DNA from: Prosthecodimorpha staleyi
Lineage (GTDB): Bacteria > Pseudomonadota > Alphaproteobacteria > Rhizobiales > Ancalomicrobiaceae
NCBI RefSeq assembly: GCF_018729455.1
Contig: NZ_JAHHZF010000005.1
Coordinates: 1 to 64,000, forward strand
Direction: 5' to 3'
Length of the DNA: 64,000 bases
Every line of letters starts with the position of its first letter. The first letter of the stretch is position 1. The position numbers and the translations under genes are program-made. The notes below the pieces were generated by a model. That model made no database searches, had not been told where the DNA came from, and saw only the letters and a program-made list of their open reading frames with translations. Below, in pieces: positions 60,914 to 64,000 of this stretch.

Positions 60914-61906
60914 TCATTGATCCTGATGGAACTTGACGATGAGGATGTGAACGTCTTGACGGGGTACGAAGTTCTGATAGGCGACCTCGAAACGGGTCGG
61001 GCCGGTCTTGCGCACGCCGGTGGCGCAGTAGCTGACCAGGGCGTCCGGATGGCCCTTGTCGACGATCATCCGGAACTGACCGATCGGCCCCTTCCAGTTG
61101 GCGCCCGAAGTCAGGACATAGGATATCCAGGTTTCGCCGTGGTAGCTCCCAGTCTTCGCAGCGGCCGCGCGCTTGCGATCGAAGCCCTGGATGAAAGCGT
61201 CGTCGATACAATATTTTGTTCGCGCCTCGGCGAATTCCCTCGTCTTACGATTGCCCGGATCGAGCCGGCCGCCGACCGAGCCTCCGGTGAACGGCTTGTA
61301 GGAGTGACTGACCGATACGCTCCGGCCGGCCGGAAAGACCTGGCGCCGGGTGACGCTGGTCGCGGTCGTCCAGTGCGCGGCCCAGAGCGGCTGTTTGCCG
61401 TCGCTACCATATTCCTCGATCAGCCCTTCGGCGATCATCGCCTGGCGCGTCGCCGGATCGAGGGCGTTGATGGCGGCATCGAAGGTCCCGACCGGCATCG
61501 GCGGCACGCCCAGGCTCAGCAGCCGGGCGGTGATGTCGCGTCCCCCGAAACGGGCGATCTGCACCAGTTCGAGGGCCGCTGGCTGGCCGTCGATCACGGT
61601 GCGGAAGTCGAGCTCGTTGACGTAGTCGGGCGTGAACACCTCGATCCCGTTGTCCACATCCGGCAACGGAAAGGCGACCAGCGTATCGACATCGCGCGAC
61701 GAGGCGTTGGTGAAGACATAGTCGACGGTGATCCGTTCTTCGGAGATGGACAGCACCTCGATGTCCATGCGGATGTCGGCGGAGCGGACCAGCGTCAGAC
61801 CGCCGAGGCCGAAGGCCGCCTGGCTGTCATTGGCGGCGGCCGGACCGCCCGCCATGCCGAGTAGCCCGGCAAGACACCCGATCCTGAAGCCCCACGCGAA
61901 CATCAC
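60914..61906 (-). CDS. DUF4424 family exported protein
   Basis: Predicted 330-residue secreted or periplasmic protein. A signal peptide (WGFRIGCLAGLLGMAGGPAAA, about 4-25) leads to NDSQAAFGLGGLTLVRSADIRM and then SEERITVDYVFTNASSRDVDTLVAFPLP, the features by which I recognise DUF4424. The rest is predicted beta-rich with conserved WISYVL near residue 260. Function unknown. It is upstream of and in the same direction as the ugd/epimerase pair, with 124 bases between, so a shared transcript is possible. Confidence 0.75.
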   Translation of the reverse strand: MMFAWGFRIGCLAGLLGMAGGPAAANDSQAAFGLGGLTLVRSADIRMDIEVLSISEERITVDYVFTNASSRDVDTLVAFPLPDVDNGIEVFTPDYVNELDFRTVIDGQPAALELVQIARFGGRDITARLLSLGVPPMPVGTFDAAINALDPATRQAMIAEGLIEEYGSDGKQPLWAAHWTTATSVTRRQVFPAGRSVSVSHSYKPFTGGSVGGRLDPGNRKTREFAEARTKYCIDDAFIQGFDRKRAAAAKTGSYHGETWISYVLTSGANWKGPIGQFRMIVDKGHPDALVSYCATGVRKTGPTRFEVAYQNFVPRQDVHILIVKFHQDQ

Positions 61907-62091
61907 CGACTCCGTCTAACCGGCCGCGGCGCGATCCTAGCCGGATTTCGGGTATCCGGCCAATCGACCCGCGGCCGACCGCCCCAGGTCATGGACAAGT
62001 CCGCGCGCCGGTCGATAGAGAAGGACGCAACGACGAGGCTGCGGCGGCGGAGAGCCGGCCCGCCCGCCGACCTGCAGCGGGAGAGCAAGCC

Positions 62092-63510
62092 TTGAAGACC
62101 AAGTCGGACACGGCCGCAGACGGGGCGACCACGACGGACGCGGCGCCGACCGGCGCCAGCCTGGAGGAAGCCCACGCCTTCCTGGAGCGCCATCCGGACG
62201 TCCAGGGTATCGACGTGGTCATGCCCGACTTCCACGGCATCGGTCGCGGCAAGATCATCCGCCGGCACGAACTGGAATCGCTCTACCGCAACGGCCGCGG
62301 CATGCCGGGCTCGCTGTTCGGCCAGGACGTCGCCGGCGACGATGTCGAGGAGAGCGGGCTGATCCTGGTCGACGGCGGCGCCGACATGCGCGTCTGGCCC
62401 GTGCCCGGAACGCTCGGTTATCTGCCCAAGGTCGGGCGCGGCCAGGTGCTGGTGGAAATGTACGAGGCCGACGGCAGCCCGTTCGAGGTCGCCCCGCGCA
62501 CCGCCCTTCTCAACCAGATCGCGCGCGCCCGCGCCGCCGGCTACGAGCCGATGGGCGCCTTCGAGCTGGAATTCTATCTGGTCGATCGGCAGCCCGGTGC
62601 GAACGGCCGGCGCATGCCCGCCACCTACGCGCTGACCGGCCGGCGCTCGATGCAGCGCAACACCATGTCGGTCGACGAACTGGACGAGATGTCGCCGCTG
62701 TTCGAGGCCATCTACGAGGCCGCCGCGGCGTCCGGACTGACCTTCGAATCGCTGATCTCCGAATACGGCCCCGGCCAGTACGAACTGACCATCCGCTACC
62801 GCGATCTGATCCGGGCCGCCGACGATGTGATCCTGGCCAAGCGGCTGGTGCGCACGATCGCGCGCCGCTTCGGCGTCGAGGCGACCTTCATGGCCAAGCC
62901 CTTCGGCCAGGAAGCCGGCTCCGGCATGCACCTGCATCTGTCGCTCGGCGGCGAGGACGGCCGCAACCTGTTTGCCGACCAGCCGGACGGCTCGCTCAGT
63001 CCGTTGATGCTCCATGCCATCGGCGGCATCCGCAAGACGATCGGCGACACGATGCTGATCCTCGCCCCCTACCGCAATTCCTGGCGCCGCTTCGCCTCCG
63101 CGGTCTATTCGCCGGCCTCCGATTCCTGGGGCGTGGAGAACCGCACCGTCGCCCTGCGCGTGCCGGGCCTGCCGGGCGCGACCCGCCACTTCGAGCATCG
63201 CGTCGCCGGTGTCGATGCCAACCCGTATCTGGTCGGCGCGATCACGCTGGCCGGTGCGCTCGACGGCATCCGCGACCAGAGCTATCCGGGCCCCGCCGCC
63301 GAGGGCAACAACTACGAGGCCGCGCGCCCGGCCGGCCTGCCGCGCAGTTGGATCGATGCGATCGACCGGATGGACGGTTCGGACTTCGTCAAGCGCACGC
63401 TCGGCGAACGCATGCACCGCGCCTTCGTCGCCGTGAAGCGGGCAGAGTGGCAGCGCCTGGAACTCGATGTCTCGGACGCGGAGTGGGAGCTGTACGGCTT
63501 CGTCGTCTGA
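62092..63510 (+). CDS. Glutamine synthetase-family ligase (PuuA/FluG-like)
   Basis: Predicted 472-residue ligase of the glutamine synthetase family, of the branch with gamma-glutamylpolyamine synthetase-type enzymes that attach glutamate to an amine. Catalytic parts are present: MGAFELEFYLV (metal Glu), LISEYGPGQYELTI (Glu ligands), AGSGMHLHLSL (metal His), APYRNSWRRF and WGVENRTVALRVPG (ATP/phosphate Arg). The N-terminus is Ala/Thr-rich for about 25 residues. No ATG fits; the TTG at 62092 follows GGGAGAG nine bases upstream. It may detoxify or assimilate amines. True GlnA regulation (Tyr adenylation site) is not seen. Confidence 0.88.
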   Translation: MKTKSDTAADGATTTDAAPTGASLEEAHAFLERHPDVQGIDVVMPDFHGIGRGKIIRRHELESLYRNGRGMPGSLFGQDVAGDDVEESGLILVDGGADMRVWPVPGTLGYLPKVGRGQVLVEMYEADGSPFEVAPRTALLNQIARARAAGYEPMGAFELEFYLVDRQPGANGRRMPATYALTGRRSMQRNTMSVDELDEMSPLFEAIYEAAAASGLTFESLISEYGPGQYELTIRYRDLIRAADDVILAKRLVRTIARRFGVEATFMAKPFGQEAGSGMHLHLSLGGEDGRNLFADQPDGSLSPLMLHAIGGIRKTIGDTMLILAPYRNSWRRFASAVYSPASDSWGVENRTVALRVPGLPGATRHFEHRVAGVDANPYLVGAITLAGALDGIRDQSYPGPAAEGNNYEAARPAGLPRSWIDAIDRMDGSDFVKRTLGERMHRAFVAVKRAEWQRLELDVSDAEWELYGFVV

Positions 63511-63520
63511 GCGGCGGAAA

Positions 63521-63543
63521 GGCCGGGCGATAGCCGCCCGGCC
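63521..63543. terminator. Hairpin between convergent genes
   Basis: GGCCGGGCG-ATAGC-CGCCCGGCC, a perfect nine-pair stem with a five-base loop, between the stops of the ligase and flavin reductase genes. No T-run. Confidence 0.6.
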
Positions 63544-63547
63544 GGTG

Positions 63548-64000
63548 TCAGGGCGCGACGCCCCGGTAGCCGCCGCGCCAGTAGACCAGCGCGCCGTCGC
63601 CGCCGCTCGTTGCCAGGGCCTCGATCCGGCCGATCACGACGGCGTGGCTGTGCCAGTCCAGGATCGCCTCGACGCGGCAGTCGAAGGCGGCCAGCGCATC
63701 GGCCAGCACCGGCATGCCGGTCGCCAGTTCGGTCCAGTCGGCATCGCCGTAGCGCGCCGCCCCATAGGCACCCGACCGGCCGGCGAAGCGGTCGGCAACA
63801 TCCTCATGGCCGGCCTTGAGAATGTTGACCGCGAAGGCCTGCTGCTCGCGTAGCACCGGCAGCACCGAGGACGAGCGGTTGATGCAGACGAGCAGCGTCG
63901 GCGGTTCGGCGGACAGCGACGTGACCGAGGTCGCGGTCAGCCCGGTGCGCAGCGCGCCGCGCCCGGTGGTGACCACGCTGACCCCGCCGGCCAGTTCGCG
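63548..64000 (-). CDS. Flavin reductase domain protein, partial at window edge
   Basis: C-terminal 150 residues of a flavin reductase of the HpaC/RutF family, which supplies reduced flavin to a monooxygenase. The gene starts beyond base 64000. Read in frame to the edge, it gives RELAGGVSVVTTGRGALRTG, then LTATSVTSLSAEPPTLLVCI, the FMN-binding start of the domain. NILKAGHEDVADRFAG and a C-terminal DWHSHAVVIGRIEAL, with the conserved GDH-like region altered to DWH, follow. Convergent with the ligase gene. Its monooxygenase partner is not visible. Confidence 0.88.
   Translation of the reverse strand, partial: RELAGGVSVVTTGRGALRTGLTATSVTSLSAEPPTLLVCINRSSSVLPVLREQQAFAVNILKAGHEDVADRFAGRSGAYGAARYGDADWTELATGMPVLADALAAFDCRVEAILDWHSHAVVIGRIEALATSGGDGALVYWRGGYRGVAP

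Overview
The window is high-GC DNA with dense gene packing, many 4-base ATGA stop/start overlaps and alphaproteobacterial gene types (a sigma-EcfG-type stress promoter, TRAP and ABC importers, the UDP-glucuronate pathway, a PcaF-like thiolase). It looks like chromosome of a free-living or plant/soil-associated Hyphomicrobiales (Rhizobiales) bacterium; the genus cannot be fixed from the sequence alone. No phage, transposase, integrase, rRNA or CRISPR array was found. There is one tRNA, tRNA-Lys(CTT).

Layout. 0-2 kb: a sulfotransferase-like gene and tRNA-Lys. 2-8 kb: a MacA-MacB-outer-membrane-lipoprotein efflux operon on the minus strand, divergent from a TetR regulator, with a perfect palindrome between them. 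8.6-10.2 kb: a small stress cluster (25-residue membrane peptide, PhnA-like membrane protein, DUF892 ferritin-like protein) behind a GGAAC-N16-CGTT promoter. 11-15.3 kb: alpha/beta hydrolase, nucleoside-hydrolase lipoprotein and acetyl-CoA acyltransferase.

15.3-35.6 kb is a catabolic island built around a GntR/FCD regulator. The leftward arm encodes a maleate isomerase/Asp-Glu racemase-family enzyme, a polysaccharide-deacetylase/PuuE-like enzyme, a TRAP transporter (P, Q, M) and a racemase homologue that lacks both catalytic cysteines. The rightward arm is tightly coupled: dimethylglycine/sarcosine dehydrogenase-like flavoenzyme, non-pyrrolysine MttB-family methyltransferase, and an aromatic-ammonia-lyase homologue whose MIO-forming Ala-Ser-Gly is reduced to Ala-Gly. 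A complete peptide-type ABC importer, an ornithine-cyclodeaminase-family enzyme and a PhnD-like protein follow. The inference offered here is uptake and breakdown of a quaternary or N-methylated amino-acid derivative, with the MIO-less lyase acting as an amine lyase (compare ergothionase). This is the best candidate for an undescribed system in the window.

35.6-36.9 kb is a tandem array of six units of about 204 bp with two hairpins per unit. 36.9-40.2 kb: a fatty acid desaturase divergent from an XRE regulator, with two perfect 20-bp palindromes between them, then a YeiH-type membrane protein. 40.3-46.3 kb: orphan ParA, variant serine hydroxymethyltransferase, Xi-class glutathione transferase, luciferase-like monooxygenase and an unknown multi-pass membrane protein ending in a clear intrinsic terminator. 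46.5-49.7 kb: prfC and a Fic protein preceded by a dense cluster of CGACAT/ATGTCG repeats. 49.7-53.7 kb: the sulfate importer sbp-cysT-cysW-cysA. 54-58.3 kb: a sugar-type ABC importer lacking an ATPase gene, plus a ketopantoate-reductase-like gene. 58.4-64 kb: UDP-glucuronate 4-epimerase, UDP-glucose dehydrogenase, DUF4424 protein, a glutamine-synthetase-like ligase, and a flavin reductase running off the end.

All functional statements are by recognition of motifs and family resemblance; no database search or structure prediction was run.
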